NCBI GenBank assembly: GCA_020052415.1
Contig: JAGVPB010000078.1
Coordinates: 82,642-146,641 of the forward strand
Direction of reading: 5' to 3'
Source: Bacteroidales bacterium
GTDB taxonomy: Bacteria > Bacteroidota > Bacteroidia > Bacteroidales > JAADJA01
Length of the DNA: 64,000 nucleotides
Of this stretch, positions 9,215 to 18,688 are shown one piece after another. The notes beneath the pieces are model-generated. The model made no database searches and had not been told where the DNA came from. It was given only the letters and a program-made list of their open reading frames with translations. The position numbers and the translations under genes are program-made. Every line of letters begins with the position of its first letter. Within the stretch, counting starts at the first letter, position 1.

Positions 9215-10591
9215 ATGGATAAATTAAGCGCAAAGATTTTAATTGTTGACGACGACCAGGATGTTTTGCTGGCAGCAAAACTTTTTCTTAAACAACATTT
9301 CGATATTGTTCATACCGAAAACAATCCCGAAAAAATACCAGGTTTGCTTGCCAATGAAAACTATGATATTATACTGCTGGATATGAATTTTTCGAAAGAT
9401 GCGACCAGCGGTAAGGAGGGTTTTCACTGGCTTAATATTATCCTTGAGATTGATCCGGCTGCAGTCGTTATTTTTATAACGGGATACGGAGATATTGAAC
9501 TGGCGGTACAGGGAATTAAGGAAGGCGCTACCAATTTCCTGCTGAAACCCTGGGAAAACAAGAAGCTGCTGGCAACCATCACAGCCAACCTCAAGGTAAG
9601 AGAGTCGAAGAAAGAGCTTGAAGATTTACGCAGCAAGCAAAAAGTTCTCATTGCCGATCAGGATCAGGCTTACAGCGAGATCATCGGGCAGTCGGCAGCG
9701 ATGAGCCAGGTGTTGGTTGCTGCCCAAAAAGTGGCGGTAACCGAGGCAAACGTCCTCATCCTTGGTGAAAACGGTACAGGAAAGGAACTGGTCGCAAGAG
9801 CCATTCACCGGGCATCAAACAGGAAAAACGAAGTTTTTATCAGCGTTGATCTGGGGGCAATCAGCGAATCGTTATTCGAAAGTGAGCTTTTTGGGTTTAA
9901 AAAAGGAGCATTTACGGATGCAAAGGAGGACCGTGCCGGACGGTTTGAAGCGGCTAATAAGGGAACTATTTTTCTTGATGAAATCGGCAATCTTACGCTC
10001 GGCTTGCAGTCAAAGCTTCTTAGTGTATTGCAGAACCGGAAGGTAGTGCGTTTGGGAACCAATAAGGAAATCCCGATTGATGTGAGACTGATTTGCGCCA
10101 CCAATATGCCATTGTATCAAATGGTGATCGAAAATAAATTCAGACAGGATTTGCTTTACAGGATTAATACTGTTGAAGTAAAAGTACCTTCCCTGAAAGA
10201 CCGTCTTGATGATTTACCGCCATTGATCGAACACTTTCTGAAAATCTACTGTAAAAAATACAATTTACCTCTCAAACGGGTAAGTTCATCTACTCTCAGA
10301 CGACTTGAAAAGCACAACTGGCCCGGCAATATTAGAGAACTGCAACATTCGGTGGAAAGGGCAGTTATTATGAGCGAAGCTCAGGTGCTTGAACCGAATG
10401 ATTTTTTCCTTTCACAAATGGAAAACAATAAACCGGAAAATACAGGTACAACAATGAACCTTGAAGAAACCGAGAAAATCCTTATCCGGAAAGTTGTGGA
10501 TAAACACGGAGGAAATATTAGTAAAGCCGCCAAAGAGTTAGGACTAACAAGGGCATCGCTTTACCGCAGAATTGAAAAATATGATCTTTAA
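9215..10591 (+). CDS. sigma-54-dependent response regulator (NtrC family)
   Basis: A 458-residue protein with three domains: a receiver (phosphoacceptor Asp56 in ILLDMNF), an AAA+ sigma-54 activation domain with Walker A GENGTGKE (184-191), and a C-terminal Fis-type helix-turn-helix (NISKAAKELGLTRASLYRRI). The sigma-54-contacting loop reads GAFTDA (231-236) instead of the textbook GAFTGA. It would activate sigma-54 promoters after phosphorylation. The downstream kinase gene overlaps its 3' end by 11 bases, so the two are translationally coupled and form a two-component pair. Confidence 0.94.
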   Translation: MDKLSAKILIVDDDQDVLLAAKLFLKQHFDIVHTENNPEKIPGLLANENYDIILLDMNFSKDATSGKEGFHWLNIILEIDPAAVVIFITGYGDIELAVQGIKEGATNFLLKPWENKKLLATITANLKVRESKKELEDLRSKQKVLIADQDQAYSEIIGQSAAMSQVLVAAQKVAVTEANVLILGENGTGKELVARAIHRASNRKNEVFISVDLGAISESLFESELFGFKKGAFTDAKEDRAGRFEAANKGTIFLDEIGNLTLGLQSKLLSVLQNRKVVRLGTNKEIPIDVRLICATNMPLYQMVIENKFRQDLLYRINTVEVKVPSLKDRLDDLPPLIEHFLKIYCKKYNLPLKRVSSSTLRRLEKHNWPGNIRELQHSVERAVIMSEAQVLEPNDFFLSQMENNKPENTGTTMNLEETEKILIRKVVDKHGGNISKAAKELGLTRASLYRRIEKYDL

Positions 10592-11936
10592 ACGGTTTTA
10601 TTTTATCGTCATCTTGCGGGTCATTCTTTTGCTCGCTACCTTGTTTCTATTTGTTTTCCTTGTTACTGTAGCGAAACATGAAGTCAGCAGCATCATACTT
10701 GCCCTGTTGATCATATTCGAAACCTGGTGGCTGATCATTTATGTAAACCGGACAAATACAAGGCTTACCAATTTTTTTGACAGCATCCGCTACTCCGATT
10801 TTTCAACTTCATTCTCCGACCGGAAAGTCGGGAAAAGTTTTGAAAAGCTCAGCCAATCATTTAATGAGGTCATTGATGAATTCAGGAAAAACAGGGCTGC
10901 AAAGGAAGAACAATATAATTATCTGCAAACTGTTGTCCAGCATATTAATATAGGAATTGTCTGCTATGGAAAGGATGGTAAAGTTGATATGTACAACAAT
11001 GCAGCTAAACGGCTTTTCAGGAAAAACATCCTCCGGAATATCAGTGAGCTTGCAGTGGTAAAAAAAGAATTTCCTGAAATTTTGATGAACCTGAAGGCAG
11101 GCGACAAAACGCTGATTAAGATTTTTACCGAAGACGAACTGAAGCAATTATCGCTTTATGCAACTGAATTTAGAATGCGGGGTGAAGAGTATGTTTTAGT
11201 TGCCTTTCATGATATTCACGCCGAACTGGAAGAAAAAGAAATTGAATCATGGCAGAAACTGATAAGAGTCCTGACCCATGAAATTATGAATTCCATTACA
11301 CCAATTTCTTCCCTTGCATCAACTGTACATGATATGCTCATAGAGGAATCCGGAAATGAATTCCAATTAAAATCAGTTGATAAAGAAGATGTCGAAAGTA
11401 TTGAAAATGCTCTGACTACGATACAGAATCGAAGCCAGGGGCTATTGAATTTCGTTGATATTTACAGAAACCTGACCAGGATTCCAAAACCCAATTTCAG
11501 GTATTTTTATGTAAGCGAAGCATTTGACCGGATTGAATTATTATTGAAACCCAAAATTGAAAATTTAAAGATTTCGTGCAATTGTAAAGTTCTGCCAAAG
11601 GATTTGATGCTTACGGCCGATCCCGATCTTCTTGACCAGGTTATCATAAATTTGGTTCTAAATGCTATTGATGCTGTAAAAAATAAAGAAAATGCCGAAG
11701 TATCTCTGATTGCTTACAATAATCAAAATAACAAAACAACCATTGAAGTTGCTGACAATGGTACCGGTATCAAACCGGACATAATAGATAAGATATTTAT
11801 GCCGTTCTTTACATCTAAATCAGAGGGTTCAGGAATCGGATTGAGCCTGTCAAGGCAAATAATGCACTTGCATAAGGGTACGATATCTGTCAAATCAAAA
11901 CTTGATGAAGGCACGGTTTTTACGTTAACGTTTTAA
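10581..11936 (+). CDS. membrane sensor histidine kinase (NtrB/NtrY-like)
   Basis: A 451-residue kinase. Two N-terminal membrane segments (about residues 5-30 and 35-55) are separated by only a few residues, so there is little periplasmic sensor. Next come a linker resembling HAMP, a PAS-like region (YLQTVVQHINIGIVCY), the phosphoacceptor His233 in LTHEIMNSITP, and an ATPase domain with the N box NLVLNAIDAV, DNGTGI and GSGIGLSLS motifs. ATG 10581 is used; the TTG at 10572 is three codons upstream. Overlap with the preceding regulator shows that they work together. The signal is unknown, probably cytoplasmic or membrane-derived. Confidence 0.93.
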   Translation: MIFKRFYFIVILRVILLLATLFLFVFLVTVAKHEVSSIILALLIIFETWWLIIYVNRTNTRLTNFFDSIRYSDFSTSFSDRKVGKSFEKLSQSFNEVIDEFRKNRAAKEEQYNYLQTVVQHINIGIVCYGKDGKVDMYNNAAKRLFRKNILRNISELAVVKKEFPEILMNLKAGDKTLIKIFTEDELKQLSLYATEFRMRGEEYVLVAFHDIHAELEEKEIESWQKLIRVLTHEIMNSITPISSLASTVHDMLIEESGNEFQLKSVDKEDVESIENALTTIQNRSQGLLNFVDIYRNLTRIPKPNFRYFYVSEAFDRIELLLKPKIENLKISCNCKVLPKDLMLTADPDLLDQVIINLVLNAIDAVKNKENAEVSLIAYNNQNNKTTIEVADNGTGIKPDIIDKIFMPFFTSKSEGSGIGLSLSRQIMHLHKGTISVKSKLDEGTVFTLTF

Positions 11937-11952
11937 ATTACAGTAAAGAGAA

Positions 11953-12954
11953 ATGATGAGAAATACATTTTGGATACTGGTAATTCCCGGAATAATTTTT
12001 ACTTCATGCGGTGAGGGTAAAATGCGAAATAATTCAGGCGCCGGCGATACCGGTGCTGCGAAAATTAATATACCGGTTTTTAATTCCGATTCCGCATATA
12101 CTTTTATCCGTGAACAGGTAAATTTTGGACCCAGGGTACCAAATACCGAAAATCACAGCAAATGTGCTCAATACCTTTTCAACAAGCTTAAGGAATATTG
12201 CGATACTTCACTTGTTCAGTCTTTTAAAACCCGGGCTTTTGACGGAACAATTTTAAATGGTAAAAACATTGTTGGTTCATTTAACCTTGAGAGTAAATTC
12301 AGGATTTTGCTTTGCGCTCATTGGGATTCGAGACCATTTGCAGATCATGACCCTGATCCCTCATTGAGAAAAACTCCAATTGATGCTGCAAATGATGGTG
12401 CAAGCGGAGTAGGTGTTCTGCTTGAAATAGCAAGGTTGATTCATTCCTCAAAACCTCAGGCAGGTATTGATATTTTATTATTGGACACAGAAGATTATGG
12501 CCCGCCTTATGATTTACCGAATGAAGATTCAAAGGATCAATATGGATTAGGTTCACAGTACTGGTCACAAAATCCTCATGATCCTGATTATGTAGCCAGG
12601 TACGCGATATTGCTCGATATGGTTGGTGCAAAAAATGCCCGCTTCTACATGGAAGGATATTCATTGAATTATGCGGCCGGTATTCTTAAAAAAGTCTGGA
12701 ATACAGCCCACAGGATAGGATATTCAGAATACTTTGTTTTTGAACAGGTGGGTTATATTGACGATGATCATAAATACATTAATGAAATGGCCAGGATTCC
12801 GGCCATAAATATCATTCACCTGAATCCTGATTCTTCGAACGGAAGTTTTTTTGAATACTGGCATACCACCGGTGACAATCTTAGTGTGATTGATAAAAAT
12901 ACCCTAAAGGTTGTCGGGCAAACCTTACTTACGGTAATTTTCGAAGAAAAATAA
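11953..12954 (+). CDS. M28-family zinc peptidase / glutaminyl cyclase-like lipoprotein
   Basis: A 333-residue lipoprotein (signal ending IIFTSC, lipidation Cys about residue 19). The M28 fold motifs are visible: AHWDSRPF (His123), DAANDGASG (Asp148), LLLDTEDYG (Glu180), LLDMVG (Asp222) and YWHTTGDN (His304), the pattern of two-zinc aminopeptidases and of bacterial glutaminyl-peptide cyclotransferases. The ALLDxE and His spacing, together with the FFEYWHTTGDN ending, resembles the cyclase branch, which converts N-terminal Gln to pyroglutamate on exported proteins; simple aminopeptidase activity remains possible. Many signal peptides in this window are followed by Gln, which would be suitable substrates (inference). 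It starts 17 bp after the kinase stop. Confidence 0.88.
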   Translation: MMRNTFWILVIPGIIFTSCGEGKMRNNSGAGDTGAAKINIPVFNSDSAYTFIREQVNFGPRVPNTENHSKCAQYLFNKLKEYCDTSLVQSFKTRAFDGTILNGKNIVGSFNLESKFRILLCAHWDSRPFADHDPDPSLRKTPIDAANDGASGVGVLLEIARLIHSSKPQAGIDILLLDTEDYGPPYDLPNEDSKDQYGLGSQYWSQNPHDPDYVARYAILLDMVGAKNARFYMEGYSLNYAAGILKKVWNTAHRIGYSEYFVFEQVGYIDDDHKYINEMARIPAINIIHLNPDSSNGSFFEYWHTTGDNLSVIDKNTLKVVGQTLLTVIFEEK

Positions 12955-13004
12955 ATTGATTCATCCCCAATCGCAGAATATTACTGATTCCTGTTAAAAT
13001 CAAA

Positions 13005-13027
13005 GCCACCCAGGGAAATAGGGTGGC
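13005..13027 (-). terminator. hairpin terminator between convergent genes
   Basis: The 7-bp perfect stem GCCACCC/GGGTGGC has a 9-base loop. Read on the minus strand it is followed by TTTGATTTT, fitting termination of the T9SS gene ending at 13068. It may also stop transcription from the M28 gene on the plus strand. Confidence 0.7.
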
Positions 13028-13067
13028 TTAGCAAATCAAGGTAAGGTAATCTACGTGGTAAGGTGTC

Positions 13068-14201
13068 CTATTCAATCGAGAATTTACCAGAATATAAATT
13101 ACTACCCTGTAATTCAACAAAATATAATCCTTTTTCGAGATTGATGGCATCAATTGAAATTTCATCCTTATTTGTTGTTGCTGATCCTATCAATTGTCCA
13201 TCTGCATCAAGAATGCTTACATGATAAAACTCTTTGTAAGGATTAAAAAATTCAACCGTTGCTTTGTTTCCGAAATCAGCAGGATGAATAGCAAACGTCA
13301 TACAATCAGCAACGTCATTTCTCGCCTGGATATTATAATTCCCGGAAAACTCTGTAATAAAATAATTTTTCCAGTTACTACTTTTCCGGTCTTCTGTTAA
13401 CATGGATAAAACAAAAAAATCGTCCGAGTTTACAAACAGGGACTTTCCAAAACTCATCCAATCATGTGAGTTCTTTTGCCAGACAAAGACCAAATGTTCT
13501 TCCAGAGAACCGTTCGTACTGTAAAAGTACTCTTCTTTTATAAGGTTTTTCCCTTTCGAACCCTGTAATTTTATTTTGGTCTTCTCGGTTAACTTGTTGC
13601 TTTCGTTGTATTTATAATTATAATTAAATTCATTGTCCCAGTCCTTGCCATTCCAGTTGGCGAGGTTTTCATTCAATAGTAAATCATTTGAATTATAATA
13701 GTACTGGTACTTGAGAAAATTTGTCCATGCTTTTTCATATTTCTGAATGACCTTCTCCATAAGTTTTCCTTCAGGAGTATAGATGAGTATCTCCTTTGAG
13801 GAATTTACATATTTTCCTTTAAAAATATTCTGATGTGTAATCTGGGTCAATTTGCCATCTCTGTCGTAGGAATATACTTTCCTGTAGTTATCCTGCCATT
13901 TCAGCTTTGCATCGTTCCAGTATTGTTCAAACTCTTCAATAACATGACCATTGTTATAGTAATAGGCTTTAAAATTGTAATTGACCCATTGATCATACTG
14001 ATTTATCTGGATCAGTTCTGAAATAACCAGTCCATTATCATAAGTGGTTATGATCCTGTCGAAATTTTCCCAGTCATTTGATACATTATTCCACTGACGA
14101 GTAAAAGAAGTATCATAGGTAATTTGGGAATTAACGTTGGCTGAAACGATCAGACTTATTATTATTGCGCAGATTGACCTCATAGTTTTAAAACTTTTCA
14201 T
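13068..14201 (-). CDS. secreted protein with T9SS type A sorting tail
   Basis: A 377-residue protein from ATG 14201; a 20-codon upstream extension to 14261 is rejected because it precedes a good signal peptide (SICAIIISLIVSANVNSQ). The middle consists of repeated YD/YNxNG-type units such as YYYNNGHVIEEFEQYW, YSYDRDGKLTQI and YYYSTNGSLEEH, resembling RHS/YD-like short beta repeats. The last 75 residues are a type IX secretion sorting domain: VEFFNPYKEFYHVSILDADGQ followed by GLYFVELQGSN and a terminal Ile-Glu. It is expected at the cell surface or secreted. The substrate or role is unknown. Confidence 0.88.
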   Translation of the reverse strand: MKSFKTMRSICAIIISLIVSANVNSQITYDTSFTRQWNNVSNDWENFDRIITTYDNGLVISELIQINQYDQWVNYNFKAYYYNNGHVIEEFEQYWNDAKLKWQDNYRKVYSYDRDGKLTQITHQNIFKGKYVNSSKEILIYTPEGKLMEKVIQKYEKAWTNFLKYQYYYNSNDLLLNENLANWNGKDWDNEFNYNYKYNESNKLTEKTKIKLQGSKGKNLIKEEYFYSTNGSLEEHLVFVWQKNSHDWMSFGKSLFVNSDDFFVLSMLTEDRKSSNWKNYFITEFSGNYNIQARNDVADCMTFAIHPADFGNKATVEFFNPYKEFYHVSILDADGQLIGSATTNKDEISIDAINLEKGLYFVELQGSNLYSGKFSIE

Positions 14202-14229
14202 TATACACTTGATTTGCTTGGTGTATAAT
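14200..14229 (-). promoter_or_regulatory. perfect inverted repeat overlapping the start codon
   Basis: The 9-bp arms ATTATACAC and GTGTATAAT, with a 12-base loop, end on the start codon of the T9SS cargo gene at 14201. On the mRNA it would fold the ribosome-binding region into a hairpin; on DNA it could be an operator. Confidence 0.6.
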
Positions 14230-14390
14230 TTTTCCAACTTTGTGCCAACCATATAATACATTGAAATGCAGCTTTTTACTAAAATAATTTGGTAATTTTA
14301 AAGTTTCTGTCCGGGATTTTGATTCCCAATTTGAAACCAAGTGCAAATATAAGAAAATATATTAAAATCGAAAAGTCACAATTAATTTGA

Positions 14391-14424
14391 AAAAAAAGCC
14401 CCTGTTTTTTTTACAGAGGCTTTT
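14391..14424 (-). terminator. rho-independent terminator after the M56/BlaI operon
   Basis: On the minus strand the stem AGCCTCTG/CAGGGGCT (one mismatched pair) has an A-rich loop and is followed by a run of eight T. It lies 20 bp after the stop of the M56 gene. Confidence 0.8.
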
Positions 14425-14443
14425 ACAATTTAATCCGTTAAGA

Positions 14444-15772
14444 TTACTTCTTTTCTGAAGGGGTTGAAGATTGGTTTTCTTCTGTCCCGTGATTTTGCTC
14501 TGGCTTTTTCACATCCTCTTTAAAGTCGAATTTAATAGGAATGTTTAAGATTGTTCTGACTGGCTCTCCTTTTTGTTTACCGGGTTCCCAATAGGGCATG
14601 TTTTGTATTACCCTGAATGCCTCTTCATCACAACCCCCGCCGATACCCCTTATTACTTTTACAGTGGATATTTTCCCATCCTTTTCAACAATAAAGGAAA
14701 TATATACTGTTCCTTTTATTCCATTTTTTCGGGCTGCTTCCGGGTACCGGATGTTTTCAACCATGTATTTAATACGTGCTTCATCACCTCCCGGAAACCT
14801 GGGCATTTTCTCGACAACTGTAAAAACTGCCTGGTCCTGTTCCTGTATTTCCTGTTTGGATACTTCTGAAGTTGATTTTACAGGATTTTCCTGCGCTGTA
14901 ATTCTTTCGCTCACTGTTATTGAAAAAAGAACAGTCAATGCTATTGCCAAAGGGAATACCAAGATCATCTTCAGCAATGCGATACGGTTTGTTTTTGATT
15001 TTGACATCATAAAGAACCTCCTTTTAATTAATGAATGATTAAAACTATTAAATAAATAATTTAACTGCATTTCAAATGTTTGATTAACCAGCATGGCCTG
15101 GTATTCAACTTTGCTGATCCCCTCTTGTAAGACTCCTCTGTCTGCAAGAAATTCATGAAGACTTTTAAGAGAAGTCTTATAAAACCATATAAAGGGATTA
15201 TACCACTGAAAAATTGAAATTAATTCGAGGATGAGCAAATCAACCGAGTGCTTTTGGCGAATATGTACCTGTTCGTGTAAAACTATTATTTCCAGTTTTT
15301 TGTGATCGGTAATTTCAGATCCGAGGAATATCATATTAAAAAATGAATACGGCGCTGCTTCATTATGAGTAAATATGATCTTCACACCCGTGTAAACTGT
15401 ATGACCATTTTTACTGATTAACAAACTTAAACGGCCCAAAATGAAAAGAAACCGTAATAAAAAAAATGCGGTTCCTGCAATATAGCCTGTTGCCAGGATT
15501 TTGTAAAGGTTCATATTTTCTTTTAATGTTACAGCAAGTTCATCCGGTGAAACAACTATTGTTTCGAGTAAGTATGAGTAAACAGTTTGTGAATTACCAA
15601 CCGACAATCTGATATTCAACAATGGAATAAGAAATGAAAGTACTGCCGAAAGCATAAGATAAAATCTCTGCAGGACGAAAAAAGTGTCCTTTCGCATGAA
15701 AAGCCAGTAAACACAATAAAGTAATGCGAGTATAGTACCCGATTGCAATATGTATATGATCAGGTTATTCAT
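14444..15772 (-). CDS. BlaR1/MecR1-like M56 membrane metallopeptidase with TonB C-terminal domain
   Basis: A 442-residue protein. Three or four N-terminal membrane helices are followed by a cytoplasmic zinc peptidase domain with HEQVH (His166-His170) and the downstream EFLADRGVL block typical of M56. A further membrane segment lies near residue 260. The last 100 residues form a TonB_C domain (RYPEAARKNGIKGTVYISFIVEKDG, then GCDEEAF and WEPGKQKG). In BlaR1-type systems the peptidase cleaves the partner BlaI repressor on receiving an envelope signal. The TonB-like output domain, common in Bacteroidota, replaces the penicillin-binding sensor, so it is not simply a beta-lactam sensor. It overlaps the BlaI gene by 4 bases. 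Confidence 0.93.
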   Translation of the reverse strand: MNNLIIYILQSGTILALLYCVYWLFMRKDTFFVLQRFYLMLSAVLSFLIPLLNIRLSVGNSQTVYSYLLETIVVSPDELAVTLKENMNLYKILATGYIAGTAFFLLRFLFILGRLSLLISKNGHTVYTGVKIIFTHNEAAPYSFFNMIFLGSEITDHKKLEIIVLHEQVHIRQKHSVDLLILELISIFQWYNPFIWFYKTSLKSLHEFLADRGVLQEGISKVEYQAMLVNQTFEMQLNYLFNSFNHSLIKRRFFMMSKSKTNRIALLKMILVFPLAIALTVLFSITVSERITAQENPVKSTSEVSKQEIQEQDQAVFTVVEKMPRFPGGDEARIKYMVENIRYPEAARKNGIKGTVYISFIVEKDGKISTVKVIRGIGGGCDEEAFRVIQNMPYWEPGKQKGEPVRTILNIPIKFDFKEDVKKPEQNHGTEENQSSTPSEKK

Positions 15773-16152
15773 GACTGATTTGATTTTTGTTTTGCAATTT
15801 CTTCTTCCATCAGGTTTTTCATATCTTCCAGATCCTGAATACTTATGTTTTTATCATTCGAGAGAAAAGAAGCCAATGTTTGATATGAATTATTGAAATA
15901 ATTTCTTACAAAGCCCTTGAAATAATTGCTGGTATAATCTTTTTTAGAAATTTTCGGGAAATATTCATGGGTCTTACCATAAGCATGATGATCAACAAAA
16001 CCCTTTTTCTCAAGTATTCTTACTATTGTGGAAATTGTATTATATGCCGGTTTAGGCGAAGGAAGCTTTTCAAGGATGTCATTAACAAATCCCTTTCCTA
16101 ATTGCCATAAGATATGCATTACTTGTTCTTCTGCTTTTGTTAGTTCCTTCAT
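15769..16152 (-). CDS. BlaI/MecI/CopY-family transcriptional repressor
   Basis: A 127-residue protein of normal family length: an N-terminal winged helix (LTKAEEQVMHILWQLGKGFVNDI, then YNTISTIVRILEKKGFVDH) and a C-terminal dimerisation segment with the FVRNYFNNSYQTLASFLSN pattern. It is expected to repress its own operon until cleaved by the M56 peptidase encoded directly downstream (ATGA overlap). Two inverted repeats just upstream of its start are the likely operator. Confidence 0.94.
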   Translation of the reverse strand: MKELTKAEEQVMHILWQLGKGFVNDILEKLPSPKPAYNTISTIVRILEKKGFVDHHAYGKTHEYFPKISKKDYTSNYFKGFVRNYFNNSYQTLASFLSNDKNISIQDLEDMKNLMEEEIAKQKSNQS

Positions 16153-16155
16153 ATA

Positions 16156-16194
16156 AAACTATATTTGTAGTTTAATAACTAAAACTTTAGTTAT
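16156..16194 (-). promoter_or_regulatory. BlaI-type operator: two inverted repeats
   Basis: AAACTA-N6-TAGTTT lies at 16156-16173, and ATAACTAAA-AC-TTTAGTTAT (9-bp perfect arms) at 16175-16194. Their centres are about 20 bp apart, two helical turns. They lie 4-42 bp before the repressor start, as expected of autorepression. Confidence 0.75.
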
Positions 16195-16286
16195 TTATTG
16201 CAGAAAAATATTTTTTTTGTCATTTGCACAACTATTTATTAAGTTTTAGAACAATGCTCTTAGTTTAATTCTTAACAAACCGACAT

Positions 16287-17375
16287 TTATTTATTAATTT
16301 GGGACTTTTTAATTTTATCGTCTTTAGTCAATCCCGATTTGATCTCAATATTAATTCCATCCGATAAGCCGGTTTGAATGTATCTTTTTTCAAAGGTCTG
16401 GGGTCCGGTTTCAATTTCAACGAAGGCTGAATCTTTCTCAAATTGCAGCAATGCTTCACTGATTGCCAATACACTGTCCTTTTTATCGAGAACAATATCG
16501 GCATTTGCGCTGTATCCTGCCCTGATAAACAGTGTATCAATAAGGTCAACAGCGGCTTTTATTTCAAACTGAATAGCTCCATTTTCGACTACTCCTTTGG
16601 GTGAAATATTCTCCAATATGGCATGAAAACTCACGTCGTTTATTGCGCCCACTGTAAGTATCAGGTCCATTCCTTCTTTTATTTTTCCGACTTCGCTTTC
16701 ATCCACTTTGCCTTCAAAAATCATTTCTCCCATATCCGCCACTACAGCCACCGTAGTTCCATCGTTGAAGGTATTGCTTTCAATTACTGAATTTCCAATT
16801 TCTACAGGTATATCCAGAATCATTCCGTCAATGGTTGAAGAAATTAGTGTGTTCGTGGCTTCTCCTGCCTTTTTTGTTTGTCCTTTCTTAATGAGTTCAA
16901 GATTGTTTTCAGCTGCAATTAATTCTTCCTGGGCATTTTTGAACTGAAGCTCGTAAGTTTCATAATCGGTTTTTGACGTTACTTTTTGCTCATAAAGGCC
17001 TTTCTGACGATTATAATTTCGTTCTGAATTATCGAGGGATATTTTCGCCCTGTTAACCCTCGACTCAGCATTATTTAGATTGACCATATCAGGAATGATC
17101 CTTATTTTAGCTATAAGGTCGCCTTTGTGTATGGTTTTTCCTTCTTCCACATACAAGTCCTCAATGATACCGGAAACCTTTGGTTTGATTTCAATTTCTT
17201 TTCGGGGAACGACCGAACCTGTAGCAACGGTTTTTTTAATGATATTTGTGATTATGGGTGTAGCTGTTTCAAACACAACCGGCTTTGCCTGGGACTTGTT
17301 ATACAAAAAATAAATTGTAAAAACAAAACCTCCAATTACAACAACCAAAATAAAAATTTTAAAGAAAGTTTTCAT
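16287..17375 (-). CDS. MacA-like periplasmic adaptor (HlyD family)
   Basis: A 362-residue membrane-anchored adaptor: one N-terminal helix (FKIFILVVVIGGFVFTIYFLY), a barrel-sandwich hybrid beginning IIKKTVATGSVVPRKEIEIKPKVSGII, a predicted alpha-hairpin coiled coil (about residues 105-170, with NAESRVNRAKISLDNSERNYNRQ), then lipoyl and beta-barrel domains (EVGKIKEGMDLILTV). Such adaptors link inner-membrane exporters to an outer-membrane channel. It is the last gene of a four-gene minus-strand operon: ATPase, permease, permease, adaptor. No TolC-like gene is in the window. Confidence 0.92.
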   Translation of the reverse strand: MKTFFKIFILVVVIGGFVFTIYFLYNKSQAKPVVFETATPIITNIIKKTVATGSVVPRKEIEIKPKVSGIIEDLYVEEGKTIHKGDLIAKIRIIPDMVNLNNAESRVNRAKISLDNSERNYNRQKGLYEQKVTSKTDYETYELQFKNAQEELIAAENNLELIKKGQTKKAGEATNTLISSTIDGMILDIPVEIGNSVIESNTFNDGTTVAVVADMGEMIFEGKVDESEVGKIKEGMDLILTVGAINDVSFHAILENISPKGVVENGAIQFEIKAAVDLIDTLFIRAGYSANADIVLDKKDSVLAISEALLQFEKDSAFVEIETGPQTFEKRYIQTGLSDGINIEIKSGLTKDDKIKKSQINK

Positions 17376-17401
17376 GTTAATTAATTTTCTGAATTTTAAA
17401 A

Positions 17402-18688
17402 TTAAAGTTCATCCCGTAAAGCGTCAATTGGTTTTATACTGACCGCTCTTTTGGCAGGAATCAATCCTGCAAATACTCCCGAAATAACAAGAATACCAAG
17501 GGCTTTCATAGCTGCATTAAAATCAACTTCCGGATTAGAAAACATCGTTGCCTCCGCTCCGGAAGAATTAAGAATATAATTCAGGAGTTCAAGCAAACCG
17601 ACACCAAGGGCAAGACCAAAATAACCTGCAAATGCCGTAAGAAATACAGATTCGATAATGATCTGGTTGATAATATTAGCAGGTGTTGCGCCAATAGCCC
17701 TCTGAATACCTATTTCCTTAGTTCTTTCCTTCACCACAATAAGCATGATATTGCTAACCCCAATGACTCCTGCCAGCAAAGTACCTATACCCACTATCCA
17801 AACCAGTCCTCTGATCCCTTTAAATAAATTTGTCATTTTATTCCATTCCTGTTCCAGATTAAATGAACCCACGGCCCTATCATCATCAGGATGAATGGTG
17901 TGTCGCTGTCTTAAAAGCTCTTTGGCTTTTTGTTCAACCAGAGTAACGGGAATATTTTCTTTTGCAGTAATGGAATACCAGCCAACCATATCGCCATAAT
18001 TATACACTTTCTGGAGGGTTGTAAAAGGTATGTAAATCGCCTGGTTTTCATGGTCAGCCTGCTGATCATTTTTTTTCGATTTGAACATTCCGATTACCTG
18101 AAAGTAAACACCCTGGATTTGAATATATTCACCGATGGGATTTTCATCAGGTATGAATAATTCATTAACAACCCTTGTCCCGATCACAGCCACCTTCCTT
18201 TTATCCTTGATATCAATATCGTTAATAAATCTGCCGGAAGTTATATTTACCGGATCAATAATATTTATTTCAGGATAGTCGCCCTGTATATTAAATCCAC
18301 CTGTTCTGTCACCCCTGACCACATTATTATTCCCCTCACCACCCCATCCCTGAAGCCTGGGAGCTATATATTCGATTTCAGGAATATTATCTTTCAATGC
18401 CTGGGTATCACCATTATTGAACCTGTAAAATCTTCCCCTTTGAAAGCCCTTATAGGGCATGGAGGTGGTCCGTGTCCACATAAAAACACTGTTGGTTGCC
18501 ATATCGCCCATATCATGTGAAGCGCCGTTATACAATCCTTCTCCGGCACCCATCATGATGATCAGCATGAATATTCCCCAAAAAACACCGAATGCAGTAA
18601 AAAAAGTCCTTAAAGGATTTTTTCTCAGGGCAAAATAGATTTCATGCCATTTATCAAGATCGAAGATTTTCATTTTTGCTTTATTCAT
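17402..18688 (-). CDS. MacB/FtsX-type ABC transporter permease (second paralog)
   Basis: A 428-residue permease with one N-terminal membrane segment (TFFTAFGVFWGIFMLIIMMGAG), a large periplasmic MacB-type domain (residues about 45-280) and three C-terminal helices including the hallmark SNIMLIVVKERTKEIGIQRAIGATP loop. It ends PAKRAVSIKPIDALRDEL, the usual family end. Its ATG overlaps the stop of the upstream permease by 8 bases. The two permeases probably pair as a heterodimer with the single ATPase encoded upstream. Confidence 0.92.
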   Translation of the reverse strand: MNKAKMKIFDLDKWHEIYFALRKNPLRTFFTAFGVFWGIFMLIIMMGAGEGLYNGASHDMGDMATNSVFMWTRTTSMPYKGFQRGRFYRFNNGDTQALKDNIPEIEYIAPRLQGWGGEGNNNVVRGDRTGGFNIQGDYPEINIIDPVNITSGRFINDIDIKDKRKVAVIGTRVVNELFIPDENPIGEYIQIQGVYFQVIGMFKSKKNDQQADHENQAIYIPFTTLQKVYNYGDMVGWYSITAKENIPVTLVEQKAKELLRQRHTIHPDDDRAVGSFNLEQEWNKMTNLFKGIRGLVWIVGIGTLLAGVIGVSNIMLIVVKERTKEIGIQRAIGATPANIINQIIIESVFLTAFAGYFGLALGVGLLELLNYILNSSGAEATMFSNPEVDFNAAMKALGILVISGVFAGLIPAKRAVSIKPIDALRDEL

